Assembly: GCF_001190925.1 (NCBI RefSeq)
Contig: NZ_CP011072.1
Location: 3,162,001-3,226,000, forward strand
DNA length: 64,000 bases
From: Azoarcus sp. CIB
GTDB lineage: Bacteria > Pseudomonadota > Gammaproteobacteria > Burkholderiales > Rhodocyclaceae
Reading direction: 5' to 3'
Position 1 is the first letter of the stretch. Each line of letters starts with the position of its first letter. Below are positions 28,147 to 38,695 of this stretch, piece after piece. The position numbers and the translations under genes were made by a program. Under the pieces are notes generated by a model. The model worked only from the letters and a program-made list of their open reading frames with translations. It was not told the origin of the DNA and made no database searches.

Positions 28147-29601
28147 ATGCATTGCTCCGCCCCCTTCCCTGCCCCCCGGCCGAGACTGACCGCCAGCGCT
28201 GCGCTGCTGGCCGCCCTGCTCACCCTTTCCGGGTGTGCGCAGATTCCTGCGCTGTCCTCCACGTTTTTCCCCCGCCCCGCGTCCGACTATGCGACCGCGG
28301 CGGCATTCGACGCCCCTGCGCTGGCGTGGCCTGCCGACCGCTGGTCGAGCGCGTACCAGGACCCGCAGCTCGACGCGCTCGTCGACGAGGCGCTCACCGG
28401 TTCGCCCGACATGCAGGCCGCCGTCGCTCGCGTGCGCCGCGCCGAGGCCGCCGGCCAGGTGGCCGGCGCCGCGCTGTTGCCACAGGTGAGCGCGGGGGTT
28501 TCCGTGACCGGCGATCGGCTGAGCTCCAATTACCTGACCCCCAAGGCGATGACGCCCGACGGCTGGAACGATTACGGCCGCGCGACGCTGGACCTGCGCT
28601 GGGAACTGGATTTCTGGGGCAAGAACCGTGCGGGACTCGCTGCCGCGACCTCGCAGCTGGACGCCAGCCGCGCCGAACACGCGCAGGCGCGCCTGTCTCT
28701 GGCAGCGGCCGTCGCCGCGGACTACGCCGAACTTGCCAGAATCTTCGCGGTGCGGGATACGGTGGCGCGGTCGGTCGAGGTCCGGCGCAAGACTTTGACG
28801 CTGTTCAGCGAACGCTTCGACAACGGTCTGGAGACGACGGGCAGCGTGAATGAAGCCCGCGCACGGCTCGCGGGCGTCGAAGGCGAACTGCTGGCGCTGG
28901 ACGAACAGATCGGCCTGCAGCGCAACCGCCTCGCAGCGCTGCTCGGCGCCGGTCCCGATCGCGGGCTGGCGATCGGGCGCCCCGCCGTGCAGCTGTCGAA
29001 CGACTTCGGCCTGCCCGCGGAGCTTGCGACCGATCTGCTGGGCAGGCGCCCCGACATCGTCGCCGCACGCCTGATCGCCGAGGCGCAGGCGCACCGCATC
29101 GAGCAGAAGAAGGCCGAGTTCTATCCGAACGTGAATCTCGCGGCCGTCATCGGCGTCCAGTCCTTCGGGCTCGACATGCTCACCCAGGGCGGTTCCACGA
29201 TCGGCAGCGTCGGACCGGCGATTTCGCTGCCGATCTTCACCGCCGGGCGTCTGCAAGGCGAGCTGCGCGGCGCGGCCGCCGGTTACGACGAAGCGGTCGC
29301 GAATTACAACCGCACGGTCGCCCGGGCATTGGAGGAAGTCGCCAGCGCAGGGCTGAGCCAGAAGGCACTGACGGCGCAGCTGAACAAGGGTCAGGAGGCG
29401 GTAACGGCCGCGGGCGAGGCCCATCGCGCAGCCAGCGACCGCTATGCGGGCGGGCTGGCGAACTACCTCGAGGTGCTCTTCGCGGAAGACACCCTGCTCG
29501 GCAGCCAGCGCAACCTCGCCACCCTCCAGTCGCGCGCCTTCGCCGTGGATGTCGCGCTCAAACGCGCGCTGGGCGGCGGCTACCGTCACCACGCCATCTA
29601 A
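28147..29601 (+). CDS. NodT-type outer-membrane efflux lipoprotein
   Basis: 484 residues. The lipoprotein signal has lipobox LTLSGC near residue 36. Two OEP repeats of a TolC-like channel follow (QVAGAALLPQVSAGVSV; RPDIVAARLIAEAQAHRIEQKKAEFYP, which is typical for the NodT group). It forms the outer-membrane exit of a tripartite pump with the following HlyD and MFS proteins. It is the first gene of the operon. Confidence 0.9.
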   Translation: MHCSAPFPAPRPRLTASAALLAALLTLSGCAQIPALSSTFFPRPASDYATAAAFDAPALAWPADRWSSAYQDPQLDALVDEALTGSPDMQAAVARVRRAEAAGQVAGAALLPQVSAGVSVTGDRLSSNYLTPKAMTPDGWNDYGRATLDLRWELDFWGKNRAGLAAATSQLDASRAEHAQARLSLAAAVAADYAELARIFAVRDTVARSVEVRRKTLTLFSERFDNGLETTGSVNEARARLAGVEGELLALDEQIGLQRNRLAALLGAGPDRGLAIGRPAVQLSNDFGLPAELATDLLGRRPDIVAARLIAEAQAHRIEQKKAEFYPNVNLAAVIGVQSFGLDMLTQGGSTIGSVGPAISLPIFTAGRLQGELRGAAAGYDEAVANYNRTVARALEEVASAGLSQKALTAQLNKGQEAVTAAGEAHRAASDRYAGGLANYLEVLFAEDTLLGSQRNLATLQSRAFAVDVALKRALGGGYRHHAI

Positions 29602-29622
29602 TTGAAAAGGATTGAACGAACG

Positions 29623-30741
29623 ATGTCCGACACGACCATGGCCTCCCCCAAGGAACAACGCCGCAAGACGCAACTCATCGGCCTCGCTGCCGTCGTCGGC
29701 CTGGCCGCTGCGGCCTCGGCCGCGTACTGGTTCCTGCACGCCTCGCATTTCGTTTCCACCGACAATGCCTACGCCGCGGTGGAAATCGCGCAGGTGACGC
29801 CCTCGGTCGGCGGCACCATCAGCGAAGTGCTGGTCACCGACACGCAGGCGGTGAAGAAGGGCGACGTGCTGGTGAGGATCGACCCGACCGACGCCCGCCT
29901 CGCGCTCGCTCAGGCCGAAGCCGATCTGGGCCGCGCCGAACGTCGAGTGAAAGGCTACTTCTCCACGGACGGCAGCCTCGCCGCGCAGGTCACTGCACGC
30001 GAGGCCGATGTGCGACGGGCCGCCGCAGAGCTGAAATCGGCCGAGGCCGACTTCGAGCGTGCCAGAATCGACCTGAAGCGCCGCGAGGCGCTCGCCGCAT
30101 CGGGTTCGGTGTCCGGCGACGAGCTCACGCGCGCGCAGAACGCCTTCGCCGGCGCCCAGGCAGCCCTCACCGGGGCGCAGGCCGCGTCCGCCCAGGCGCG
30201 CGCCAACCTCGACGCCGCGCACGGCGCGCGCAAGACCAATGCCACGCTGATCGCCGGCACGACCGGCGACGACAACCCCGAAATCGCCTTGGCGCGGGCA
30301 CGCCGCGACCAGGCCGCGATCGACCTCGAACGCACGGTGATCCGCGCCCCGGTGGACGGCATCGTCGCCAAGCGCCAGGTGCAGCTGGGCCAGCGCGTGC
30401 AGGCCGGCGCGCCGCTGCTGGCCGTGGTGCCGGTCGCCGAGATGCACGTCGACGCCAACTTCAAGGAGGTGCAGCTCGAGAAGGTGCGCGTCGGCCAGCC
30501 GGTGACGCTGCGCGCCGACCTCTACGGCAGCTCGGTGAGCTACAGCGGCACCGTCGAGGGTTTCTCGGGCGGGTCGGGGGCGGCCTTCTCGGCGATCCCG
30601 GCGCAGAACGCGACCGGCAACTGGATCAAGGTCGTGCAGCGCCTGCCGGTGCGCATCAAGCTGAACCCGGAGGAGCTGGAGCGCCATCCGCTCAAGGTGG
30701 GCCTCTCGATGAACGCAGAAATCGACACGCGGCAGAACTGA
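29623..30741 (+). CDS. HlyD/EmrA-family membrane-fusion protein
   Basis: 372 residues. A short N-terminus is followed by one membrane helix at about residues 20-38, then the lipoyl and coiled-coil hairpin (DTQAVKKGDVLVRIDPTDARLALAQAEADL) and the barrel (APVDGIVAKRQVQLGQRVQAGAPLLAVVPV). This is the EmrA type that pairs with DHA2 MFS pumps. The ATG at 29623 is preferred over the upstream TTG at 29602; AAAAGGA precedes it. It is 21 bases after the channel gene. Confidence 0.9.
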   Translation: MSDTTMASPKEQRRKTQLIGLAAVVGLAAAASAAYWFLHASHFVSTDNAYAAVEIAQVTPSVGGTISEVLVTDTQAVKKGDVLVRIDPTDARLALAQAEADLGRAERRVKGYFSTDGSLAAQVTAREADVRRAAAELKSAEADFERARIDLKRREALAASGSVSGDELTRAQNAFAGAQAALTGAQAASAQARANLDAAHGARKTNATLIAGTTGDDNPEIALARARRDQAAIDLERTVIRAPVDGIVAKRQVQLGQRVQAGAPLLAVVPVAEMHVDANFKEVQLEKVRVGQPVTLRADLYGSSVSYSGTVEGFSGGSGAAFSAIPAQNATGNWIKVVQRLPVRIKLNPEELERHPLKVGLSMNAEIDTRQN

Positions 30742-30755
30742 GCGGAGCGCGCCCA

Positions 30756-32309
30756 ATGAGCCAAGCCTCACCTGCAGCCAGCCTGCCCCGCGAGGCCGCC
30801 GCCCTCACCGGCGGCCAGCTGTGGTTCGCCGCCCTGATGCTCGCGGCGGCCAACTTCATCGCCGTGCTGAACATGACGATCGCCAACGTGGCCGTGCCGA
30901 ACATCGCCGGCGCGCTCGGCGCGGCCACCAGCCAGGGGACGTGGGTGATCACCGCCTACGCGGTCGGCGAGGCGATCACCGTGCCGCTGACGGGGTGGCT
31001 GTCGTCGCGCTTCGGCTCGGTGCGCGTGTTCGTCGGCTCGATGATCCTGTTCGGCGTGTTCTCGGTCGTGTGCGGACTGGCGAACTCGATCGGCGTGCTG
31101 GTCGTCGCGCGCGTCTTCCAGGGTCTGTGCGGTGGACCGCTGATGCCGCTGTCGCAGACGCTCCTGATGCGCATCTTCCCGAAGGAGAAGTCGGCGGCAG
31201 CGATCGGCCTGTGGTCGATGACCACGCTGGTCGCCCCGGTCGTCGGCCCCATCCTCGGCGGATACCTGTGCGACGAATACAGCTGGTCGTGGGTGTTCCT
31301 GCTCAACGCGCCGATCGCACTGGGCTGCGCCTTCTTCGCATGGAAGCTGCTCAAGCGCTACGGCGACGCCCTGTCGCGCAACGGCATCGATATCGTCGGA
31401 CTGGTGCTGCTGATCATCTGGGTCGGGTCGCTGCAGCTGATGCTGGACGAAGGCAAGAACCTCGACTGGTTCTCGTCGAACCTGATCATCGGCCTGGCCG
31501 TCACGGCCACGGTGGGATTCGCCGCGTTCATCATCTGGGAATGGCACGAGGAGCATCCGGTGGTGGACCTGCGCGTGTTCCGCCACCGCGGCTTCACGGT
31601 CAGCGTGCTCACCATCAGCCTGGCCTTTGCCGCCTTCTTCGGCGTGAATGTGCTGACCCCGTTGTGGCTGCAGAACTTCATGGGTTACACGGCGACGCAG
31701 GCCGGTCTCGCGACCGCGTGGACCGGCGTCACGGCCTTCTTCGTCGCCCCCATCGTCGCGCACGCGGCAACGAAGGTCGATTCGCGCAAGCTCGTGTTCG
31801 CCGGCGTGATCTGGATGGGCGTCGTCACCCTGTGGCGCACCATCGCGACGACCGACATGGGTTTCTGGGACGTCGCGATCCCACTGATCGTGATGGGCTT
31901 CGCCCTGCCCTTCTTCTTCATCCCGACCACCGGGCTCGCGCTCGCCAGCGTCGACGAGGCGGAGATGGACTCGGCGGCAGGCATCATGAACTTCCTGCGC
32001 ACGCTCTCGGGCGCCTTCGCGACCTCGCTCGTGACGACGAGCTGGGACAACCAGATCACGCGCAACCACGCCGAACTGGTGGGGCTGGCCGACGCCGACC
32101 AAAGCGTGCGCACGATGCTGGATCAATCGGGCATGACGCCCGACGCGGTCAACCAGGCAATCGACTACCTCGTCACCGGCCAGAGCGTGATGCTCGCAAC
32201 CAACCAGGTGATGTGGGCGATCGGCATCGCCTTCATCCTCGCTGCCTCGGTGATCTGGCTCGCGCCCCGGCCCACCCGGGTCGTCGAACCGGGCGCCGGC
32301 GGCCACTGA
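30756..32309 (+). CDS. EmrB-type DHA2 MFS drug exporter
   Basis: 517 residues with about 14 membrane helices, as in the DHA2 family. It has motif C-like LWSMTTLVAPVVGPILGGYL and the EmrB block VPNIAGALGAATSQGTWVITAYAVGEAITVPLTGW. It exports hydrophobic compounds by proton antiport through the HlyD and OMF partners. The operon is complete: OMF, adaptor, pump. Confidence 0.92.
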   Translation: MSQASPAASLPREAAALTGGQLWFAALMLAAANFIAVLNMTIANVAVPNIAGALGAATSQGTWVITAYAVGEAITVPLTGWLSSRFGSVRVFVGSMILFGVFSVVCGLANSIGVLVVARVFQGLCGGPLMPLSQTLLMRIFPKEKSAAAIGLWSMTTLVAPVVGPILGGYLCDEYSWSWVFLLNAPIALGCAFFAWKLLKRYGDALSRNGIDIVGLVLLIIWVGSLQLMLDEGKNLDWFSSNLIIGLAVTATVGFAAFIIWEWHEEHPVVDLRVFRHRGFTVSVLTISLAFAAFFGVNVLTPLWLQNFMGYTATQAGLATAWTGVTAFFVAPIVAHAATKVDSRKLVFAGVIWMGVVTLWRTIATTDMGFWDVAIPLIVMGFALPFFFIPTTGLALASVDEAEMDSAAGIMNFLRTLSGAFATSLVTTSWDNQITRNHAELVGLADADQSVRTMLDQSGMTPDAVNQAIDYLVTGQSVMLATNQVMWAIGIAFILAASVIWLAPRPTRVVEPGAGGH

Positions 32310-32310
32310 G

Positions 32311-32373
32311 CTGGGGAGCGAGACACAGAAGGTGCTCACCCACTGCGGCATCCCGGTCCTCGTCTATCGCTAG
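32311..32373 (+). pseudogene. C-terminal remnant of a universal stress protein
   Basis: Reading from 32311, the DNA translates LGSETQKVLTHCGIPVLVYR followed by TAG. This matches the C-terminal end common to UspA proteins (SVTxKVL..PVLVV). It begins one base after the emrB-type stop, in another frame and without a start codon. It is a 20-codon relic of a deleted usp gene between the convergent efflux and MFS genes. Confidence 0.7.
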
Positions 32374-32391
32374 CCGGCCCGACGATCCGCC

Positions 32392-33585
32392 TCAATGGGC
32401 GGGTCCCGAGGCGAGCAAACGTACCACATGCCGGCCATGAAGCAGGTAGAACGCGCCCATGCACAGGATGGCGAGCGCCGCCATCCCCCAATACAGGTTG
32501 CGGTAGCCGATATGCGAGATGGCGAAGCCAAGGAGATAGGGGCCAAAGCCCAGACTGGCGTCCAGAAAAATGAAGAAAGTCGAGGTCGCCAGCCCCATGC
32601 GCTGCGGTGTGACCAGCTTGACGGCGACGGCGTAGAACGCCGACTGCAGATTGCCGAATCCCAGCCCGATCAATGCCGCGGCGGCTAAAAGCATTCCCGC
32701 CGTGTGAACGTTCGCGAGCAGAACCATGCCGACCGCGAGGAGCACGCAGCACGGCAGGACAACGACGTTCGAACCCTTCCGGTCCAACAGGCGGCCGGTC
32801 AACGGGCGAGAGCACAACACCACCGCCGAATACACGATGAAGAAGTAGCTCGCCGCCGTCACGAGATCGAGTTCGACCGCGTAGACATTGATGAAGGCCA
32901 GCACGCTCGCATAGCACAGCCCGGCGAAGAAGGTTACCACCGCGATCGGAATCGCGCGGCGCTCGAGCAGGCGGCCGAACGAGAACTCGAATCCACGGAT
33001 TTCCCGGTGCGCAGCGTCGAGCTCGGGCACCCGCAGAAAGGTCGCCGCCAGCAGGCCGAGGCCCCCCACGGCCACGCAGGTGGCGAATATCCACTCGAAG
33101 CTCGCGTGCTGCAGCAGCCACAGGCCCAGGAAGGGTCCGATCGCCGACGATAGCGTCGTGCTGAGGCTGAAGTGGCCGATGCCCTCGGCCTTGCGGTCCG
33201 GCGGGATGATATGCGCCACCGCAGTACCGGCAGCCGTGCTGCCCACGCCCAACGCCACCCCGTGCAGGAAGCGCACCAGGATCAGCGTCGACACGGAATC
33301 GCTCAGGAAATACAGGCAGGTGGTGAGCGCAAAAGCCGCCGTACCGAAGATGAGGGTTTTCTTCCTGCCGATGACGTCGATGAGCTGGCCGATGACCAGC
33401 CGCCCCGACAGGGTACCGATGACGAAGATGCCGGCGACCAGACCGGCCTCGCTCAGCGAGGAACCGTATGCCTCGATGGCATACGCGCCGACCACGACGA
33501 TCAGCATGTAGAAGACCAGGGCCAGAAAGAAGTTCACGCCCGCGACGATCAGGAAGTCGCGGGTCCACAGCGGTGACGATTTCAT
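32392..33585 (-). CDS. MFS transporter (DHA1/AraJ-like)
   Basis: 397 residues with about 12 membrane helices. Visible are the loop 2-3 motif GRLVIGQLIDVIGRKKTLI (motif A) and the second-half RPLTGRLLDRKGSNVVVL. It is probably an exporter of a small molecule; the substrate is unknown. The ATG at 33585 lacks a good ribosome-binding sequence and could depend on coupling to the marR gene 20 bases upstream. Confidence 0.85.
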   Translation of the reverse strand: MKSSPLWTRDFLIVAGVNFFLALVFYMLIVVVGAYAIEAYGSSLSEAGLVAGIFVIGTLSGRLVIGQLIDVIGRKKTLIFGTAAFALTTCLYFLSDSVSTLILVRFLHGVALGVGSTAAGTAVAHIIPPDRKAEGIGHFSLSTTLSSAIGPFLGLWLLQHASFEWIFATCVAVGGLGLLAATFLRVPELDAAHREIRGFEFSFGRLLERRAIPIAVVTFFAGLCYASVLAFINVYAVELDLVTAASYFFIVYSAVVLCSRPLTGRLLDRKGSNVVVLPCCVLLAVGMVLLANVHTAGMLLAAAALIGLGFGNLQSAFYAVAVKLVTPQRMGLATSTFFIFLDASLGFGPYLLGFAISHIGYRNLYWGMAALAILCMGAFYLLHGRHVVRLLASGPAH

Positions 33586-33605
33586 GTTGGGGAGGATCGG
33601 GATTG

Positions 33606-34019
33606 TTATTTGAGATTGCCGAGCAGCTGCCTGAAGACGGCGACCGTCTGTTCCAACGCACCGACGCCGATTCCGGCGGTGATGCGTTGCTCCAGCGCAG
33701 TGATCTTCACGCGGCACTCGGAATAGACGCGCTGCCCCTGCTCCGTCAGCGCAAGCGACTTCTCGCGCCGGTCGTTGCCCGGAACGCAGCTCAGATACCC
33801 CAGTTCCTCCAGACGCTGCACCCTGCGGGTAACGCCCGGCTTTTCGATGCCGTAGTACTGGGAAATCTCGACGAGCGAGGCGTGCTCGTGCTCGTGCTCA
33901 TGCGCATAGAGCATCACCTGCCACAACGAGTAGGACAGCTCGTAGGGGTGGAGCAGCTGGTTCAGCGCCTGAATCAGGGGCCGATAGACAGACAGGTAAG
34001 ACCTGAAGAATCCTTGCAT
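33606..34019 (-). CDS. MarR-family regulator
   Basis: 137 residues with a winged helix: SLVEISQYYGIEKPGVTRRVQRLEELGYLSCVPGNDRREKSLALTEQGQ. A run HEHEHEHAS just before the HTH is encoded by repeated gag/cac codons. It is probably the autorepressor of the marR-MFS operon, since a TTAACCGTTAA palindrome stands 22 bases before its start. Confidence 0.88.
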   Translation of the reverse strand: MQGFFRSYLSVYRPLIQALNQLLHPYELSYSLWQVMLYAHEHEHEHASLVEISQYYGIEKPGVTRRVQRLEELGYLSCVPGNDRREKSLALTEQGQRVYSECRVKITALEQRITAGIGVGALEQTVAVFRQLLGNLK

Positions 34020-34040
34020 CGGGCCGTATGATTGCCTTGA

Positions 34041-34051
34041 TTAACCGTTAA
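34041..34051. promoter_or_regulatory. TTAACCGTTAA palindrome, candidate MarR operator
   Basis: An 11-base perfect palindrome (TTAAC-C-GTTAA) lies 22 bases upstream of the marR ATG on the minus strand, within the 228-base gap to the ferredoxin gene. MarR proteins commonly bind such short AT-rich palindromes. The rest of this gap holds one GC-rich inverted repeat (34181-34207) after the ferredoxin stop and nothing else that I recognise. Confidence 0.5.
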
Positions 34052-34247
34052 CCAGAGCAACTATATGACCGAACGGCGCATCGGTCAATCGGGCAGGCAG
34101 GAAGAATATCCTTCCGAAAAGACATCGTTGCGGAGCTGGTAATCTCACGTGTTCAGCCCCGGGTTGATAGTTGTGGCAGAGCCCTCGACCTCCGCGCGGC
34201 CGAGGGCGCCTTCGATTTTCCGCGGTACGCTCTATACGCGCGGGGCT

Positions 34248-35370
<1,123 letters not shown>

Positions 35371-35372
35371 GC

Positions 35373-37100
35373 TCAGCTCCACTGGGTGATGTGTTCGACG
35401 ATGGCGCCGGGGCGAACCGCCAGCGGGCCGGGGTGATGCAGTGCCTTCACCTGGCGCGGCAGGTCGTACTGCGCGCGCAGGTAGCGGTGGAACTGCCCGC
35501 TGTGCGATTGCTCGACGACGAGCACGCGTTCGACACCCTTTAGTGCGTTCGCGAATTTCTCGGGCTGCACCGGGGAGATGAGGCGCACGGCGATGAGTTT
35601 TACGCGCTGGCCGGCGGCGCGCAGGCGCTCGAGCGCTTCGCGCGCGGGGCCGGCGCTCGACCCCCAGGTGAGGATCGCGGTGTCGGCGTCTTCGTCGCCG
35701 GTGATGTCGGCCCAGTGGTCGCCGTAGTTATAGCCCGTGAGTTTGCGCAGGCGCTTGTCGAGCTGCGCCTGGTGGTCGGAGGCTTGCGACGAGGGGGTGC
35801 CGGTTTCGTTGTGTTCGAGGCCGTCGGCGGTGTAGGTGTAGCCGGCCATGCCGGGGATGGCCATCGGCGAGACTCCCGAGGCGGTGTTGGCGTAGCGTTT
35901 GTAGTGCACGCCGGCTTCGAGGGCGGCGGGTTTCTCGCGCTGGCCGATGAAGCTGACCGCGGCCGAGCGCGGCATCACCGCGCGCGCCTGGCCCATCGCC
36001 TGGTCGGTGAGCACGATCGCGGCGGTCTGCAGGCTTTCGGCGAGATGCACGGCCCACTGCGTGGTGAACAGGCAGTCGGCGACCGAGGTGGGGGCGAGCA
36101 CGAGGTGCGGGGCGTCGCCGTGCAGGCCGTACACGGCGATGTTGAGGTCGGCCTGTTCGGATTTCGTGGCGATGCCGGTCGAGGGGCCGACGCGCATGAC
36201 GTCGATGACGACGATGGGCACTTCGGCGGCCACCGCGAGGCCGAGCGATTCGGTCATGAGGGCCAAGCCCGGGCCGGAGGTGGCGGTGAGCGAGGGCACG
36301 CCGCCGTAGGAGCCGCCGATGATCTGGTTGATGGAGGCGAGTTCGTCCTCGGCCTGCACGAGCACGCCGCCGACCTTGGGTAGCGCCGGCGCGAGCCATT
36401 CGAGCACTTCGGTCGCCGGGGTGATCGGGTAGGCGGCGACGAAGCGCACGCCGCCACGCAGCGCGCCCATGCCGGTGGCTTCGTTGCCGGTGATGCTCCA
36501 GCGCTCGCTGGTGGCCGGCGTGCCGGCGGGGAGCCTGGGTACCGCGGGGAAGTCGGCGGCGGCTTCGACGCCGGCGCGGAAGGCGGCGATGCTGGCGGCG
36601 ATCGCCTCCTCGCCCTTGCGCTTCAGGGTGTCGCGCAGCACACCGAGGACGACGTCTTCGGTGAGGCCGATCATGCCCGCGATGGCGCCGAAGGCGACCA
36701 TGTTGGGGCGCCCGTCGGGGACTGTCTTGGCCAGCGCCTTCATCGGCAGCGCGATCTGCTGCGCGCCGCTGCGCACGAATACTTCGGGGGTCTCGCCTTC
36801 GCCCGGATCGCCGATGATCAGGCTCTCGGCCCCTAGCGGGATCTCGGCAGCAAAGCGGCCGACGTTCTGCCAGTCGACGCCGACCAGCAGGTGGAAGCGG
36901 TCGTCATGCGAGGCGATCGGCTCGGTGCCGAGCCGGATCATTACCGCCGCTTCGCCGCCGCGGATCTGCGGGCCCGACGAGCGCGTCATGTACGCGTACC
37001 AGCCGGCGCGTGCCGCCGCCTCCAGCAGCAGGCTGCCCGCGGTCACCACCCCCGCCCCGCCGCTGCCTGCCATCACCAGTGAAACCGTCTGTCCGCCCAT
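35373..37100 (-). CDS. korA: 2-oxoacid:ferredoxin oxidoreductase, fused gamma-alpha subunit
   Basis: 575 residues. Residues 1 to about 190 are the gamma domain (MAGSGGAGVVTAGSLLLEAA, SSGPQIRGGEAAVMIRL). The remainder is the alpha domain with ITGNEATGMGALRGGVRFVA and YPITPATEVLEWLAP, then SGPGLALMTESLGLAV. The fused gamma-alpha layout is that of KorA. It is the first gene of korA-korB-fdx and divergent from a MarR gene across 172 bases. Confidence 0.9.
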   Translation of the reverse strand: MGGQTVSLVMAGSGGAGVVTAGSLLLEAAARAGWYAYMTRSSGPQIRGGEAAVMIRLGTEPIASHDDRFHLLVGVDWQNVGRFAAEIPLGAESLIIGDPGEGETPEVFVRSGAQQIALPMKALAKTVPDGRPNMVAFGAIAGMIGLTEDVVLGVLRDTLKRKGEEAIAASIAAFRAGVEAAADFPAVPRLPAGTPATSERWSITGNEATGMGALRGGVRFVAAYPITPATEVLEWLAPALPKVGGVLVQAEDELASINQIIGGSYGGVPSLTATSGPGLALMTESLGLAVAAEVPIVVIDVMRVGPSTGIATKSEQADLNIAVYGLHGDAPHLVLAPTSVADCLFTTQWAVHLAESLQTAAIVLTDQAMGQARAVMPRSAAVSFIGQREKPAALEAGVHYKRYANTASGVSPMAIPGMAGYTYTADGLEHNETGTPSSQASDHQAQLDKRLRKLTGYNYGDHWADITGDEDADTAILTWGSSAGPAREALERLRAAGQRVKLIAVRLISPVQPEKFANALKGVERVLVVEQSHSGQFHRYLRAQYDLPRQVKALHHPGPLAVRPGAIVEHITQWS

Positions 37101-37213
37101 CCGACCCTCCGTCTGCGACGACTGGAACTGGCGCGTAGACCACGCGCCCCGATGAGCAAACTTTACCGATCGCATTGTTTCCTGTCAAATTGTTTGTCTT
37201 CCACTATTTTTAT

Positions 37214-37250
37214 CAACGTTTGGACGGCATACTTGGGAGACCCAACGTTT
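37214..37250. promoter_or_regulatory. Repeated CAACGTTT sites in the korA-marR intergenic region
   Basis: CAACGTTT occurs at 37214-37221 and again at 37243-37250, 29 bases apart, each around a palindromic AACGTT. A second pair of direct repeats, ATTGTTT, lies at about 37173-37196. Both pairs lie between the divergent korA and marR start codons and are candidate operators for the MarR protein. Confidence 0.4.
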
Positions 37251-37272
37251 TGTTTTTCCCCATATTCATTCC

Positions 37273-37734
37273 ATGACACAAAAAAAACCGACGGACAAAA
37301 AAGGGCTCGACTTCGGCATGCTGCCCGGCCTGGCCGGCTACCAGCTGCGTCTCGCGCAGATCGCGATCTTCCGTGACTTTTCCGAAGGACTCGGCGAATT
37401 CGACGTCACCCCCGGCCTGTTCGGCATCCTCGTAATCATCGAGGCGAACTCCGGACTGAAACAAACCGAGCTCGCCCGCGCCGCCCACCTCGACCGCTCG
37501 ACGGTCGTCTCCGTCATCGACAACCTCGAACGCCGCGGCCTCGTGGAGCGCCGGCCGGCCGAGAACGACCGCCGCTCGAACTCCCTCGTGCTCACAGCCG
37601 ACGGCGTCGCCCTGCTGAAGAAGCTCAAGCGACGCGTGCAGGATCACGAAAAGCGGCTCGTCGAGCACCTCAACGAAGACGAACGCACGACGCTCGTGAG
37701 CCTGCTGCAGAAGATCTTCCCGGAACATCGGTGA
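37273..37734 (+). CDS. MarR-family regulator (divergent from korAB)
   Basis: 153 residues. The winged-helix block is [47 protein letters not shown]. The N-terminus is rich in Lys ([13 protein letters not shown]). It resembles the MarR regulators associated with aromatic-acid pathways whose ligands are aryl-CoA esters, but the ligand cannot be read from sequence. It probably controls korAB-fdx. Its stop overlaps the VF530 start (GTGA). Confidence 0.88.
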   Translation: MTQKKPTDKKGLDFGMLPGLAGYQLRLAQIAIFRDFSEGLGEFDVTPGLFGILVIIEANSGLKQTELARAAHLDRSTVVSVIDNLERRGLVERRPAENDRRSNSLVLTADGVALLKKLKRRVQDHEKRLVEHLNEDERTTLVSLLQKIFPEHR

Positions 37735-37970
37735 GCGACACACAACGCGGAAACCCGCTTCACGGCGTCACGCTGGAAGCCATGCTGACCCGCCTGGTGG
37801 AACACTATGGCTGGGAGTCGCTGGGCGAGCACATTGCCATCCGCTGCTTCACGCATGAGCCCAGCATCCCTTCCAGCCTCAAGTTCCTAAGGCGCACGCC
37901 GTGGGCGCGCGAGAAGGTCGAGTCCCTATACCTTTACATGCTCCGTTCGCAGGCAAGGAATACGAAATGA
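37731..37970 (+). CDS. VF530-family DNA-binding protein (DUF2132)
   Basis: 79 residues. The family pattern is complete: [33 protein letters not shown], then [27 protein letters not shown]530 proteins are small double-stranded DNA-binding proteins of unknown physiological role. It uses a GTG start that overlaps the marR stop, and its own stop overlaps the next ATG (ATGA). Confidence 0.88.
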   Translation: MSDTQRGNPLHGVTLEAMLTRLVEHYGWESLGEHIAIRCFTHEPSIPSSLKFLRRTPWAREKVESLYLYMLRSQARNTK

Positions 37971-38164
37971 CCTACGAAGAACATCTGGATGAAGTCACGA
38001 CCCTGATCACCGAGAAATACAACGTCGAAGACCAGGCCGCCATCGACATGGTGATGCGCGCCCAGGCGGACGATTTCTTCACGCTTCACGACGACGATCC
38101 GTCGATCTGCACGCTCGACCGCGCCCACGCCGACGCGCGGGCGGTCTACCAGAAATATCGCTGA
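37967..38164 (+). CDS. Small acidic conserved hypothetical protein
   Basis: 65 residues beginning [20 protein letters not shown], acidic and probably all-helical, with [24 protein letters not shown] do not recognise a family. It is coupled to the VF530 gene by a 4-base overlap and followed 13 bases later by the OsmC-type gene. Confidence 0.7.
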   Translation: MTYEEHLDEVTTLITEKYNVEDQAAIDMVMRAQADDFFTLHDDDPSICTLDRAHADARAVYQKYR

Positions 38165-38177
38165 GGAGAAGCACACG

Positions 38178-38621
38178 ATGTCGCAGCATTCAGCCGCAAT
38201 CGAATGGTCGCGCACCCCGCACGCGACCGACCCCAAGACCTACTCGCGCAACCACGTCAGCACCCTGGCAGGCGGCCAGAAGGTCAACATGTCCTCGTCC
38301 CCCGCCTTCCTCGGCGACCCGGACTGCGCCGACCCCGAGCAGATGGTGATCAGCGCGCTGGCGAGCTGCCACATGCTGTTCTTCCTCGCGATTGCCGACC
38401 TGAAGGGATTCCCGGTGGCCCGCTACACCGATACGCCCACCGGCGAGCTCGGCAAGACCGAGAAGGGGCAGGCCCTCACGCGCATCACGCTTTCCCCGCG
38501 CGTCACCTTCGTCGACAAGGCGCCCGACGCGGCCGCCCTCACCGCAATCCATGACAGCGCCCACAAGCGCTGCTTCATCGCGAACTCGCTCACCGCGGAG
38601 ATCGTCCTCGACCTCGGCTGA
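38178..38621 (+). CDS. OsmC/Ohr-family protein
   Basis: 147 residues. It has the OsmC-fold block PEQMVISALASCHMLFFLAIAD, with the first redox Cys in ASCHM, and the second Cys in HDSAHKRCFIANSLTAEI. These thiol peroxidases reduce organic hydroperoxides. GAGGAG lies before the ATG. It is the last gene of the marR-VF530-small protein-osmC run. Confidence 0.88.
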   Translation: MSQHSAAIEWSRTPHATDPKTYSRNHVSTLAGGQKVNMSSSPAFLGDPDCADPEQMVISALASCHMLFFLAIADLKGFPVARYTDTPTGELGKTEKGQALTRITLSPRVTFVDKAPDAAALTAIHDSAHKRCFIANSLTAEIVLDLG

Positions 38622-38695
38622 CCCCGCCACGGCCGCGCCGGGCAAGGCTCGCGATCTGTGCTATAGCGGAACCATCGACCTTCCCGGAGTCGAGG

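Noticed and set aside
28090-30771. An 893-codon open frame on the minus strand
   Set aside because: It is antisense to the outer-membrane channel and HlyD genes, with no recognisable domain.
33880-33905. A short hexanucleotide repeat in the first marR gene as a phase-variation tract
   Set aside because: Only about three in-frame units (HEHEHE); changes of whole units would not shift the frame.
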